Shown: positions 8,901 to 17,329, counted from the first letter of the stretch. The stretch: 64,000 nucleotides of DNA from Polyangiaceae bacterium (GCA_023150915.1 JAKLKA010000020.1:1-64000), one strand, 5' to 3'. Notes: generated from the letters alone by a model not told the origin. Numbers and translations are program-made.

Positions 8901-9796
8901 TTGGCGTCACCATTGCAGCACTGGGCGACTTCGATGGCGACGGCCCCGCCGACTTCGCGGTGGCCGCGTACTTCTACGGCGTATCGGGCGCACGCCAAGG
9001 CTACGTCGCGGTCATTCGCGGCGTCCCGACCGGCCAGACCTTCCCGGCCACTGTCACCCTCCCGGCGGATGTTGGCACCCGCGCCATCGCCTACGTGGGT
9101 GAAGCAGGAAACAACCAGTTCGGGTTGGCGATCACCTCCATGGGCGGTTTCTACGGAGGAAGCAAGTCCGCGATGGTTGTCGGTGCGCCGCTCGGCGGGA
9201 AGGTCTACTCGTTCCAGGGTGGAACAGGGACGACCGGGACCATTCAGGCAGGGACGGCGAAGGAGATCTATACGGGGTCCGTCGCGCTGCGCACGGGCAA
9301 CCCGGTCACCCACTTGGGAGCGTCAGGGGTGGGTGTCGGGAGCCCGGGCTTGGCGTCGAACGCGGGTGGTGACGCGAGGCTCTTCTTCGGGAACGGCACG
9401 ACGGTGTTCAGCGCGAGCGCCACGACGTTCTCCAACTCCGCGGCGCCTGCGCTGGGTGATCGTTTTGGCAACGCGGTCTTCGGCAGTGCATTCTCGGGCT
9501 CAGCGGTAGCCGCTAGCTGGATCGGAGGAGCGGGCGTCGACATCGCCATGTCGTCCGTGGCGGAGAACGGAGGGCCAGCCCGGCTCTACCTCGCCGAAGC
9601 CTCCAAGCTCACGGCGTCGGGCGACATAGTTGCGCTCGCGGACATCGTGGTGCCACTCCCGTCGGGCTGGGTCGGATCGTCCTCTGGATCCAGCTCAATC
9701 CGCGACTGCGACGGCGACGGATACGGCGACATCGCCGTCGGCGAGCACCTGGTCACGGCCACACCGTACGACGGGCGGGTACTGGTCCTCTGGTGA
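5996..9796 (+). CDS. large FG-GAP/FN3 surface lipoprotein
   Basis: The 1266-aa protein starts with a lipoprotein signal peptide (lipobox FATGC, Cys22) and a Gly/Ser/Thr linker. Several Ig-like beta-sandwich repeats follow, then a fibronectin-III-like segment (ITATVKDRRATSFTLSWTAP) around residues 730-800. A C-terminal beta-propeller has FG-GAP/calcium loops such as GDIDGDGLVDVAIG, GDFDGDGPADFAVA and DCDGDGYGDIAVG. It is likely outer-membrane anchored and exposed. It is divergent from the lasso operon, and its TGA overlaps the GTG start of the nucleotidyltransferase gene (GTGA), so the two are translationally coupled. Function is unknown; adhesin, receptor or peptide-binding roles are possible. 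Confidence 0.85.
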   Translation: MRNSAFLACFAVAMSFGFATGCGDGEEGGSGGSGTGGTGGTGGDGGKCPNLSFTAPTSGTKLGAGADKDGDCSNGIQVDVAVSTSAKDGAAATLRADGQSVGTATAAGSKLLFKDVQLASSGSTTLEVELDDDPSCTATIDVTSECGGAACEISKPVVSATHPELNGVPVAEGGDRVSAPGQDYQVAFEVKTTIEDGQPVTLTVDGKAQAAVALAQGGTAKFAGVTLVPDGDHEVSATCAPKVGSNGTSAKVKLPVDTTPPDLVNATPVDDTFIGPTEDVNPSKTGLQFKVCGESTAADAVDLPASLGAGKDNFCVAIGTASPQCSAAQAGAVGGKNGGCVELDCPGGAPFDLNVTLKDDAGNPTIKSLKGIRCASSLPGVQIIEPVDGTGSDVSKHILAATATQVRKDQDGTKAGAQYSVTACSNVAGTGTLRAGISGSTLTVVASNVATAPAQASDNCPAGYGHVVKFTNADLPDSTVTTDGKNALVAGTELEVEVTDVSTAKGKSPAVKVWVDSTAPNIYAWVPADLCGKLFQSPTDVTQNVVFGSTNSPVALTVTSNGTPANYTETSWANGFSTFNNVTFKVGSNDIAATTTEPSGNTAALKTPCAAMVGNPPVVTWTAPTQSSALNASTDGDGGTAGWQGAVSVQTDIGGSGATVTFTVTCGATETTLGTANVNASGVASLANVTLPECGSATLKATTSSVAGKGVGTSSLANKVVDTVAPSAATGITATVKDRRATSFTLSWTAPGDGSATVAGYDIRVSKSPITAGNFSAAEAVTYSGTPKAAGQVETLTVNGRVIETGYYFAVAAIDAGGNKGTIAATASAAKATFNQTILSGGTGERMGFRVDGASSINGDSLSDLIVGTAGQNKAYAWFGSATGYATAPSITFTGASGTSFGIAATPVGDIDGDGLVDVAIGASADAGRGRVYVFKGRANWAASYSQAQADYVIDVDPVADSKFTASSFGVTIAALGDFDGDGPADFAVAAYFYGVSGARQGYVAVIRGVPTGQTFPATVTLPADVGTRAIAYVGEAGNNQFGLAITSMGGFYGGSKSAMVVGAPLGGKVYSFQGGTGTTGTIQAGTAKEIYTGSVALRTGNPVTHLGASGVGVGSPGLASNAGGDARLFFGNGTTVFSASATTFSNSAAPALGDRFGNAVFGSAFSGSAVAASWIGGAGVDIAMSSVAENGGPARLYLAEASKLTASGDIVALADIVVPLPSGWVGSSSGSSSIRDCDGDGYGDIAVGEHLVTATPYDGRVLVLW

Positions 9797-10770
9797 CAAG
9801 TCGAAGAGCGGTCAGCTCCAGCGGGCCCCGTCCGGAGCTGACCGCGGCTTGGAACCTCGCGGTAGAGGCCGAGCTTGCCTTCGTTCTCGGCGCATTTGCG
9901 CGAGAACGCCTCGAAGTGGTGGTGCTGAAGGGGACGCCGCTGCTGCGGCGTCTCGGCGAGCCGCTCGTGGAGCGGACGCTCGCAGACAACGACCTGCTCG
10001 TGCGCGGCTCTTCACTGATTGCCGCCGAGAGGATTCTCGAGAGGCTCGGCTATCAGTCCACACGGCCACTGAGCCTGAGCGTTCGTGCCGGCTCCGGGCA
10101 GCACTCCATGGTGCGCCAAACGCCCGTAGTGCGCCACGTCGTCGACTTGCACTGGGCAGCATTCCACGCACCGTTCAGGGGAGTCAGTCCCGAGCTCGTC
10201 TGGGCTCACACCGAGGTGAGCTCGGTGTGCCAGCAAGAGGCCCGAGTCCTGGACCGCCCGATGACGCTGCTTCACACCGCTGCCCACTTCGTCTGGCACT
10301 CGATGGGCCAGCTCCGACTGTTGCGCACGCTGGGCCGTGCCTGGGATGCGTGGGGGCACGAGCTCGACCCGGCGGAGCTCAGGCACCTCGCGCTTCGAAC
10401 CGGCACGTTGCCGTCTCTCGAGTACTCGCTTCGTGCTGCACAAGAGCTCGGGCTGGCGCGTGGGGCGCTCCGTTTCACCACGCTTCGGGCCCGGACGGTC
10501 CGGGAGCTCCTACCCCCGGCAGAGTTGCTCCTGAAGCGACCCGTCCCGGACTACGAGCGCATGGCCGTGGCGCTGATCCTGGTATCGACGGAGCGTGCCC
10601 TCATCCATGCGCTGCGCTTGGCACTTCCCAGCATCCCGGAGGCCGAAATCCTGGCGGGAGCTTCCGGCCCCCAAGCAGTGGCCCGGACCTACCTGCTCCG
10701 CCCGTTCTACGCCGCCCGAAGGCTGAGAGCGTATCGCCGTCACTTGGCCCGCGAAGTCGACGACGCATAG
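9793..10770 (+). CDS. NTP_transf_5-type nucleotidyltransferase
   Basis: The 325-aa protein shows the minimal nucleotidyltransferase pattern of PF14907: VVVLKGTPLLRRLGEP (LKG at 45-47) followed by RTLADNDLLVR, with the acidic pair at 65 and 67 as likely metal ligands. The C-terminal part is helical. Members of this family recur in lasso-peptide clusters that also have an HPrK-like kinase, and in EPS loci, but no biochemical role is settled. It starts with GTG overlapping the stop of the lipoprotein gene, and its 3' end overlaps the convergent glycosyltransferase gene by 31 bp. It could nucleotidylate the peptide, a sugar or a protein. Confidence 0.78.
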   Translation: MTSRRAVSSSGPRPELTAAWNLAVEAELAFVLGAFARERLEVVVLKGTPLLRRLGEPLVERTLADNDLLVRGSSLIAAERILERLGYQSTRPLSLSVRAGSGQHSMVRQTPVVRHVVDLHWAAFHAPFRGVSPELVWAHTEVSSVCQQEARVLDRPMTLLHTAAHFVWHSMGQLRLLRTLGRAWDAWGHELDPAELRHLALRTGTLPSLEYSLRAAQELGLARGALRFTTLRARTVRELLPPAELLLKRPVPDYERMAVALILVSTERALIHALRLALPSIPEAEILAGASGPQAVARTYLLRPFYAARRLRAYRRHLAREVDDA

Positions 10771-12005
10771 CCATCCGGAGGGCTTGGACCGTCGGTCAGG
10801 GCGGCGTAAAGCGACCGGAGCGAGGCGCGGAGGCCCAGCCAGCTGGTCACGAGCCGCTCCCGAGCCGCCCGTCCCATCGCTGCCAGCTCCTCGTCGTTTA
10901 GCGCAGCGGTGCGCTCGAGAGCGAGCGTGAGCCCGTCGACGCTGCCTGCTTCGTGTAGGAAGCCGACCGTCGAGTCCACGAGTGCGCGAAACAGGGGGAT
11001 ATCCGATGCGACTACAGGCTTCCGCGCGAGGAAGGCCATCAGCGCCACCGAGCTGTGGGCGTACCACCGCACGGAGTAGGGCAGCACTACCACATGACTG
11101 GATGCCAAGGCCGCGCAGAACTCCTCCGGCGTGAGATAGCGGTCCAAGATCACTGAGTTCCGGAGCGACTTGGCGCGCTGGCGATCGAAGCCGGGCGTTG
11201 GTTTGCCGGCGATGAGCAGCCCGCAGCGCGTGCCGGCCGGGAACTCGGCTTTCTCCCATGCATCAAGCAGCGTGTCGATGCCCTTCTCTTTGCGGAGAAC
11301 ACCGAGCAACAGAAAGACTCGGTCGTAGCGCTGGAGCTTCGCCCCGAGGGCCGACCGGTGCTCGCGGAGCTTCTTGGCGTCGAGCACCGGCTCGACATCC
11401 GCCCACGGAAACGGGTGGACACAGATGGTCTCGCACGGGACGCCCATGCGACGCTGCAGCTCCTCACGGACGTGGTCGAAGTGGACGATCAAGCGGTCGG
11501 CGAGCTCGAACACGCGGCGACGCCTCGCGGAAGAGCTGCGCGGCCCCTCGAAGACGACGTCGTGCGCCGTGACGAGCAGAGTCTTGCCGAGGGCCTTGAC
11601 CGCGAGCGCGAACAGCCAGGTGGGAAGCTCGTCGTCGATGACGCTCAGGTTGACAACGTCGATGCGTTCCCGACGGATGTACGGGACCAGCCGGACGTAG
11701 CCGAGCGCTAGCTCGGCGTAGCGTATCGGCAGACGGAGCCCGGAAAGCTCGAGGAATCGCAGGTATGGGTTCCGGTCCGTGTTCTCTGTCAGCGGGAAGA
11801 AGACCCTCAGCACCTTCTCCCCGGCCGGCGGCCTGAACGTGAAGTAGCGGTTTGTCGCGAGCGTCAGGTCCACCGACTCGACCGCCCGTAGCGCCTCTGC
11901 GATCCCCGCCAGATAGGCTCCGGCCACCCCCGCAGTTCCATGGTAGACGTACAGCACCCGGAGCGGTTCGCGAGGCCCGGGTGCTCGCGACCCGATGTCG
12001 TTCAT
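10740..12005 (-). CDS. GT4-type glycosyltransferase
   Basis: The 421-aa protein has the GT-B layout of glycosyltransferase family 4. The N-terminal acceptor domain begins LRVLYVYHGTAGVAGAYLAG. The donor domain contains LLLGVLRKEKGIDTLLDAWE and VVVLPYSVRWYAHSSVALMAFLARKPVVASD, in which the usual nucleotide-binding Glu motif is degenerate. It probably adds one sugar to the lipid-linked EPS repeat unit on the cytoplasmic face. It is the last gene of a four-gene minus-strand operon (14832 to 10740), 30 bp after the aminotransferase. Confidence 0.85.
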   Translation of the reverse strand: MNDIGSRAPGPREPLRVLYVYHGTAGVAGAYLAGIAEALRAVESVDLTLATNRYFTFRPPAGEKVLRVFFPLTENTDRNPYLRFLELSGLRLPIRYAELALGYVRLVPYIRRERIDVVNLSVIDDELPTWLFALAVKALGKTLLVTAHDVVFEGPRSSSARRRRVFELADRLIVHFDHVREELQRRMGVPCETICVHPFPWADVEPVLDAKKLREHRSALGAKLQRYDRVFLLLGVLRKEKGIDTLLDAWEKAEFPAGTRCGLLIAGKPTPGFDRQRAKSLRNSVILDRYLTPEEFCAALASSHVVVLPYSVRWYAHSSVALMAFLARKPVVASDIPLFRALVDSTVGFLHEAGSVDGLTLALERTAALNDEELAAMGRAARERLVTSWLGLRASLRSLYAALTDGPSPPDGYASSTSRAK

Positions 12006-12035
12006 CGGGCCCCGAGATGACGTCGAGTGCGACGA

Positions 12036-13145
12036 TCAGGCCTTGCCATAGAACTGGCGAACGGTCGCAATCACGTAGTCGAGCTCGTCGTTCGTGATTT
12101 CCACGTTCATCGGCAGCGAGCAGACCTCTCGGCTCAACGCTTCCGTCTCCGGGAAGCCCCGGTCCTCCAGTCCGAGCGCGGCGTGCTTGTAGTACGGCTT
12201 CCGGAACTGCGTGAGCACTTCGACGCCGCTTTGCTTCAAGTGCTCGGAGAAGGCGTTGCCCTGCTTCGAGCGAACAGTGTAGTTCTGGTACACGTGAGTG
12301 AAACCCGGCCGATCATAGTGAGGCAGCAAGAGATCTGGCAGGTTCGACAGGTTCGTTCGATAGCGCTCTGCAATCTCTTGCCGACGAACGATCCAGCGCG
12401 GTAGGTGCCGGAGCTTCACGTCAAGGAACGCAGCCTGCAGATTGTCCAACAGCGCCGTGAAGCCATGCCCGTGGTACTCCCCCGTCTCGCGGTCCTCGCC
12501 GTTGTAACGCATTCGGCTCACCCAGCGGGCGACCTCAGGGTCGTCGGTCGTGATGGCTCCACCGTCACCGTAGCCACCGAGGATCTTGAACGGATAGAAA
12601 CTCCAACATCCGGTCTTGCCCCAGGCACCGGCGCCCTTGCCGTTGATGCTCGCTCCGAGCGACTGGCAAGCGTCTTCCACGACCACCAGGCGGTGCTTCT
12701 CTGCCAGCGCCACGATCCTGGGCATGTCTGCCATCCAGCCGGAGAGGTGCACCGGGAGAAGCGCCTTGGTGCGCGCGGTGATCGCGGGCTCGATCAGGTC
12801 CACGTCGATGTTGAAGTCCTTGCCAACGTCGACGAGGACAGGCGTTGCACCCACGTTCACGATCGCCGAGCAGCTCGCGACGAACGTGTGCGCCGGCACG
12901 ATGACCTCGTCTCCCGGTCCAATTCCGGCTGCCCGCAGCGACAGGTGCAGGGCGTCGTATCCGCTGTTGAGCCCGACCGCGAAGCGCGTCCCGACGAACT
13001 TCGCGAGGTTCTCCTCGAAGCTTCGCAGCTGGCCCCTCATGATCAGGTCACCGCGAGACATCACGTCGCGATACGCTGCGTCGATCTCGTCTTTGATCAG
13101 CTCGTAGTTCCTGACTGCATTGACAAACGGGACTTTGTAACCCAT
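12036..13145 (-). CDS. DegT/DnrJ/EryC1/StrS sugar aminotransferase
   Basis: The 369-aa protein is a fold-type I PLP enzyme of the sugar aminotransferase family. It has GLNSGYDALHLSL near residues 58-70, EDACQSLGASINGKGAG after the cofactor Asp157, and WSFYPFKILGGYGDGGAI with the Schiff-base Lys187. Such enzymes transaminate a keto sugar nucleotide made by a 4,6-dehydratase or 3-dehydrogenase; a WbpM-type dehydratase lies at 52277. The adjacent GNAT gene 17 bp upstream suggests an N-acylated amino sugar as product. Confidence 0.9.
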   Translation of the reverse strand: MGYKVPFVNAVRNYELIKDEIDAAYRDVMSRGDLIMRGQLRSFEENLAKFVGTRFAVGLNSGYDALHLSLRAAGIGPGDEVIVPAHTFVASCSAIVNVGATPVLVDVGKDFNIDVDLIEPAITARTKALLPVHLSGWMADMPRIVALAEKHRLVVVEDACQSLGASINGKGAGAWGKTGCWSFYPFKILGGYGDGGAITTDDPEVARWVSRMRYNGEDRETGEYHGHGFTALLDNLQAAFLDVKLRHLPRWIVRRQEIAERYRTNLSNLPDLLLPHYDRPGFTHVYQNYTVRSKQGNAFSEHLKQSGVEVLTQFRKPYYKHAALGLEDRGFPETEALSREVCSLPMNVEITNDELDYVIATVRQFYGKA

Positions 13146-13162
13146 GGCGAATCCTCGTGGCC

Positions 13163-13711
13163 CTAGCCGGGTGACTCTCGAGTGGGAACGAAGGCGCCGA
13201 GCAGCCGGAGCCCGAGCCTTCGGGTGCGATGTCCGATGCGGTACCGAGAAAGCCCGGCCTTCTCAGCGGCACGGATAGAAGCCAGATTCGCCTCCTCCGT
13301 GAGGTACCAAAGTCTCCCGCAGGTAGTCCTCTCGAGCGCCGCGACTTTCCGGATCGCTTCCGATGCGATGCCTCGCCCGCGGTAATCCGGGTCCGTCCAC
13401 GTGTCACCGATTTGAAGGTCGTCCACGGCCATGAAGGGAAATCGGAACCACCCTGGTGTCACCACGGAGCGGTGAATGGGCTTGTCGCCATCGTACACGG
13501 TGAGCACGCCGTAGCGTCGGTTGCGGAAGACATGGAGCTCGTGGAATATCCACCACACGGCGAGGGGCGGAGTGAACATGCGGCGTGGCCAGGGCCTCCG
13601 AAGCGAAGGCCGCCAGAGTGCCACTCGGAGATCGCCGCCACCCTCCGGAGGCGCAACCTCCGAGGGCGCTGCGAAGTAGAAACGGCAAACGTGGTCGTCT
13701 GAGCTTGCCAT
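13163..13711 (-). CDS. GNAT-family N-acetyltransferase
   Basis: The 182-aa protein carries the acetyl-CoA motif A as DPDYRGRGIASEAIRKV and motif B as EEANLASIRAAEKAGL, both characteristic of GNAT enzymes. The N-terminal half has a less typical segment (WWIFHELHVFRNRRYGVLTVYDG). Located 17 bp before the DegT aminotransferase gene in the same operon, it most likely acylates the amino group that enzyme installs. Protein or antibiotic substrates cannot be excluded. Confidence 0.8.
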   Translation of the reverse strand: MASSDDHVCRFYFAAPSEVAPPEGGGDLRVALWRPSLRRPWPRRMFTPPLAVWWIFHELHVFRNRRYGVLTVYDGDKPIHRSVVTPGWFRFPFMAVDDLQIGDTWTDPDYRGRGIASEAIRKVAALERTTCGRLWYLTEEANLASIRAAEKAGLSRYRIGHRTRRLGLRLLGAFVPTRESPG

Positions 13712-13722
13712 TCCCGAGCAAT

Positions 13723-14832
13723 CTAGCCTTGCGGCGGTGCCGTCGACAATCGGCTATCTTCAGCGGGCTCTGCTCTGCGTTTCGCCACGGCACGCCGCCA
13801 GCCCAGCCAGAGCTGAATGGTCCACGCCCCCAAACTGGCCAGCAACGCATAGAAGCCGACTGCGACAAGTCGACGTTTCCAAACTTCGGAGGTGGCCGGC
13901 CCATCGACGATCGCGACGTAGCGCGGTCTGACGCCGCCGAGATGACTGATGAGGCGTGCCGCCGGCTTGGGCAGCAGCCGCAGCCGGAGGTTCAGTTCGG
14001 TCGCCTCGAAGACGTTGTTGCCCCAGGGGAACGCGAGCATGGCGAGCCCCTCGGGTGAGTAATAGGGAGTGCGAGAAAGCTGAACTTGGCGTCCGTCCAT
14101 CTCAAAAGCGTTCTTCTCGACGGTGGCTCGGTTCACCGCTGCGAGTGCCGCTTCCTGGAAGAACTCGAGCTGGAAGGGATGGTACTGGAGTACCGCATCG
14201 CGGAAGGCCAGAGCCGACAATGGCACTCCATCTTCGCCGCGCACGATGAATCCGAACTGCGCATCAATGAAGACCCACTTCTTGAGTCCTCGGTCGTAGA
14301 ATTCGTTGAAGCCGTGGCTGTTGCTGGTGACTTCGCGCGCCGGCATTCCCACGGCGGTGGCAAGCGCGACGAACACCTGCGTAAAGTCTGAACAACAGCC
14401 GCGGGCTCCATTGGCCAGGTCGCGGGCCTTTTCGGCGAGGTCGTCCGTGAATCCACAACCCGTGCGGGGCACTGCAGGGTGCCGGGCCACTAGTCGCGCG
14501 AGCCCCTTGGCTCGCTCAGTGTCGTCGCCGAGCGTTCTCAAGCGCGCAAGCGAGCCAGCTCCAAGTGCGGCATCAATCTGGTGCACCGCTCGAGGCGACT
14601 CGGCTCGGTCAACCCGGAACCCTGAGGTCGAAAGAGCCGGATAGTCCGCGTATACGGCGCCTGGGTCAGACGTGTAATCCGTGAAGATCGCGTCCCGGAC
14701 AGCGACATACGCAATCTTGTTCCCTAGGTAACCCGCCAGCAGAAGCAGGATGGCCACGAGGCATGGCGCAGCAAAGAGCCTGCCTCGGAAGCGGCGGACC
14801 CGAGGACGACCAAGCGCTGTCAATGCTTTCAT
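13723..14832 (-). CDS. membrane-anchored transglutaminase-like cysteine protease-fold protein
   Basis: The 369-aa protein has an N-terminal membrane segment (residues ~20-43) and a second one near 322-343, with the region between predicted outside the cytoplasm. The middle holds a transglutaminase-core triad: ARGCCSDFTQVFVALA (Cys146/147), TSNSHGFNEFYD (His173) and KWVFIDAQFGF (Asp190). Genes of this kind are found in EPS loci, where they may act as peptidases, amidases or acyltransferases on the nascent polymer; the role is not established. It is the first gene of the minus-strand operon and is distinct from the small B2 protease at 5249. Confidence 0.75.
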   Translation of the reverse strand: MKALTALGRPRVRRFRGRLFAAPCLVAILLLLAGYLGNKIAYVAVRDAIFTDYTSDPGAVYADYPALSTSGFRVDRAESPRAVHQIDAALGAGSLARLRTLGDDTERAKGLARLVARHPAVPRTGCGFTDDLAEKARDLANGARGCCSDFTQVFVALATAVGMPAREVTSNSHGFNEFYDRGLKKWVFIDAQFGFIVRGEDGVPLSALAFRDAVLQYHPFQLEFFQEAALAAVNRATVEKNAFEMDGRQVQLSRTPYYSPEGLAMLAFPWGNNVFEATELNLRLRLLPKPAARLISHLGGVRPRYVAIVDGPATSEVWKRRLVAVGFYALLASLGAWTIQLWLGWRRAVAKRRAEPAEDSRLSTAPPQG

Positions 14833-14950
14833 GCGTTGCGTGGGCTATGGGGCGCGTTCACGGGTGGAGCGCGAGGTTAGCGCGAGCCAGTGGTGCGCAC
14901 CAGACCCGAATCAAATGGCCAGATTGCCAATCGAGCCACGCTGCGCTCGA

Positions 14951-16261
14951 ATGCGCGACGACATGCCCGGTCCGGGAAGTTCCTCTGCGTCTGGGGTAGC
15001 CCCCCTGACCATCGCTTTCGTGATGATCAGCTTCGATCCCGAGCCCGGCGCACAACATGGGCTGCCTTTGGCACGGTGGCTGATGGAGCGTGGGCACCGT
15101 GTCAAAGTGCTGACGTCTTTCCCCCAGTACCCCGCCGGGAAGACCTATCCGGGGTACCGGCAACGGTCGTTCTTCCGCGAGGTGATGCAAGGCGTTCCGG
15201 TTCTGCGCGTGCCGATCTACCCGAGTCACGACACCTCTGCGCTCCGGAGAATCGCGACTTATGGGAGCTTCGCAGCCTCGGCGACCTTCATCGGCGCGCC
15301 CCTGGTGGGTCCTGCAGACGTGGTCTTTCTCTACGATCCACCACCCACCACCGGGGTGCCGGCGCTGGCGCTGAGTCTCCTCCGGCGTGCTCCGGTGGTC
15401 CATCACATCGCGGACATGTGGCCCGAGACGGTCACTGAGTCTGGAATGCTGCGGAGTGAGCTCGCCAGGTCGGTCGCGCATGCGAGCATCGGTGCTTACT
15501 GCAAGATGCTCTACTCCCACGCCCAGCACGTCTCGGTGCTCTCGCCCGGGTTCAAGCGGCTGCTCGTCGAGCGCGGCGTGCCCGCGCAGAAGGTGTCGGT
15601 CATCTACAACTGGGCGGATGACGCCTTCCGGCCGCTGCCCAAAGACGCCGAGTATGCTCGCGCGCTCGGGGTGCAGGGGGGATTCAACGTTCTCTACGCC
15701 GGCAACGTTGGCCCGTTGCAGAACATCGAAGTTGTGGTTCGCGCCGCGGCGTTGATCAAATCCCATTCCGACATCCAGGTCCACGTCGTCGGAACGGGGC
15801 CGCTGCTCGACCGGGTGAAAGCCGTTGCGAAGGAGGTTGGTGCGGTGAACGTCAACTTCGTCCCGCGGCAACCGTTTGGCGACATGCCCCGAATCCAGGC
15901 GCTCGCCGACGTCCTCCTGGTGCATCTCAAGGATGTGCCCTTTCTGCGCGCGACGATTCCCAGCAAGACCCAGGTTTCGATGGCGTGTGGCAGGGCAGTT
16001 CTGATGGCGGCGCGCGGGGATGCTCCTGACCTGATCCTCAGGGCTGGCGCAGGGTCCGCATGCGAGCCGGATAACCCCAACGCGTTGGCAGCCGAAATGC
16101 TGAGGTTGCACTCGCTTCCGAGACCCGAGCTGGAAGCGATGGGGCGCAACGGCAGACGCTACTACGAGGACCACCTGAGCCTGGACGCTTCAGCTCGGGC
16201 GATGGAGTCGCTGTTCTGTGAAGCTGCCCGCTCCGGGCGCCGCGCTGGAAAGCTCGCCTAG
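14951..16261 (+). CDS. GT4 glycosyltransferase (WcaI/WbuB-like)
   Basis: I place the start at ATG 14951, because the upstream part of the track ORF (from 14750) runs antisense into the divergent gene; ATG 14963 is an alternative. The 436-aa product has the N-terminal glycine-rich entry ISFDPEPGAQHGLPLARWL, then HHIADMWPETVTESG, typical of WcaI/WbuB-type transferases, and a donor domain with VLYAGNVGPLQNIEVVVRAA. The carboxy half ends IPSKTQVSMACGRAVLMAARGDAPDLI, where the nucleotide-binding Glu is shifted. It is a probable EPS repeat-unit glycosyltransferase. Its stop overlaps the convergent lipoprotein stop. Confidence 0.87.
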   Translation: MRDDMPGPGSSSASGVAPLTIAFVMISFDPEPGAQHGLPLARWLMERGHRVKVLTSFPQYPAGKTYPGYRQRSFFREVMQGVPVLRVPIYPSHDTSALRRIATYGSFAASATFIGAPLVGPADVVFLYDPPPTTGVPALALSLLRRAPVVHHIADMWPETVTESGMLRSELARSVAHASIGAYCKMLYSHAQHVSVLSPGFKRLLVERGVPAQKVSVIYNWADDAFRPLPKDAEYARALGVQGGFNVLYAGNVGPLQNIEVVVRAAALIKSHSDIQVHVVGTGPLLDRVKAVAKEVGAVNVNFVPRQPFGDMPRIQALADVLLVHLKDVPFLRATIPSKTQVSMACGRAVLMAARGDAPDLILRAGAGSACEPDNPNALAAEMLRLHSLPRPELEAMGRNGRRYYEDHLSLDASARAMESLFCEAARSGRRAGKLA

Positions 16262-17250
16262 AGGGCCCACTTCTTCTTGAGCGCGTTTGTCGCCTCAGCG
16301 CGTTCCAGTGCAGTGAGCCGGTGTGAGAAGACCACGAACTCGGAGACGCCGAATGCCCCATGCTCGACGTTGAGCGGATCGTGACAAAGATGGCCGGCGC
16401 CCAGGAGCGTTGCGAGCCCCGAGCTTCCGGTGAGGCTCTGCTCGAACACCCCGTTGCGATACAGCGCGCGGTCGCCCATTGTCGATACTGCGAGTTCCAG
16501 TAGCATGGGGTTCCCATCGGGCATCGGCGCCCCTTGCAGCACGGGCGTGGGGGTAGCCGTGCCCTGGTACACGAGGAGAGTTCCGCCGAGGGTGCCCCAC
16601 CAAGTCGAGGTGGCCCCGACTGGTGGGAGCACGCTACGGTTGCTCAAGAGGACCTGCTGAGTCGCTGCGCCGGGGTGCTTGTAGACGACGAACAGGATCG
16701 AGTATTGGTCGGCGAGCTTCGCAGACTGACCGAATACGAGCGCGTCATCGAGGCCATCGCAGTGCACCGCAGGCCGGCCGTTGTTGAGGGTTAGCAACGG
16801 GCGCTTGGTGCCCGACGCTGTCGCGAGCGCCGCCCCGCACTTGCTGGCCCAGGAGTCGACGTAGGGTCCCGCGGACTTCAAGGTGGACGGATCCGCGGCG
16901 TCGAGCCAGACGACGCAGTCTGGAGAGGTCGCAGGGTTCCAAGCGGGGGCTCCGTCTGTCGCATCCGCTTCTGGCGAGTCCGCGGGAGCGTCGATCGCGT
17001 CCATGGCATCGTCGGCGTCACCTGCGGCATCCTGGTCTCCGGCTGCATCGCTCGGTGCACCGCCAAGCGACCCTGCCCAACCCCCGCCGCCGCCCGATCC
17101 CCCAAACGGTGCGCCAGAGACCCCAGCGGTCCCCCCCTGCACGGTCTTGCCAGCACCCGGCGCAGCCCCGTCCTCCTCCAGCGCGCACGCGAGCAGCACA
17201 CACGAGGCCGCCCACAGCGCCGACGCGCGGAACGGAAGCATGCTCCGCAT
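16258..17250 (-). CDS. LamG/concanavalin-A-like surface lipoprotein
   Basis: Start at ATG 17250 (or 17241) gives 330 aa with a clear lipoprotein signal (CVLLAC, Cys22); the track start at 17640 runs antisense through the aminotransferase. An Ala/Gly/Asp-rich linker with repeated DAxD units follows. From about residue 105 there is a laminin-G-like domain (CVVWLDAADPSTL, YSILFVVYKH, YRNGVFEQSLTGSS). Such domains bind carbohydrates, so it may hold or sense the polysaccharide at the cell surface. It is divergent from the aminotransferase at 17330. Confidence 0.8.
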   Translation of the reverse strand: MRSMLPFRASALWAASCVLLACALEEDGAAPGAGKTVQGGTAGVSGAPFGGSGGGGGWAGSLGGAPSDAAGDQDAAGDADDAMDAIDAPADSPEADATDGAPAWNPATSPDCVVWLDAADPSTLKSAGPYVDSWASKCGAALATASGTKRPLLTLNNGRPAVHCDGLDDALVFGQSAKLADQYSILFVVYKHPGAATQQVLLSNRSVLPPVGATSTWWGTLGGTLLVYQGTATPTPVLQGAPMPDGNPMLLELAVSTMGDRALYRNGVFEQSLTGSSGLATLLGAGHLCHDPLNVEHGAFGVSEFVVFSHRLTALERAEATNALKKKWAL

Positions 17251-17329
17251 CGTATCCCGCGTGTCGGCCAGCGCAAGCATGCGTATACGCGAGTGACAGC
17301 GCCCGTTTCGTCGGCTAAACCCGCGGTGC

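Noticed and set aside
14858-16174. 438-aa minus-strand ORF
   Set aside because: Antisense shadow of the WcaI/WbuB-like glycosyltransferase, which has the motifs.
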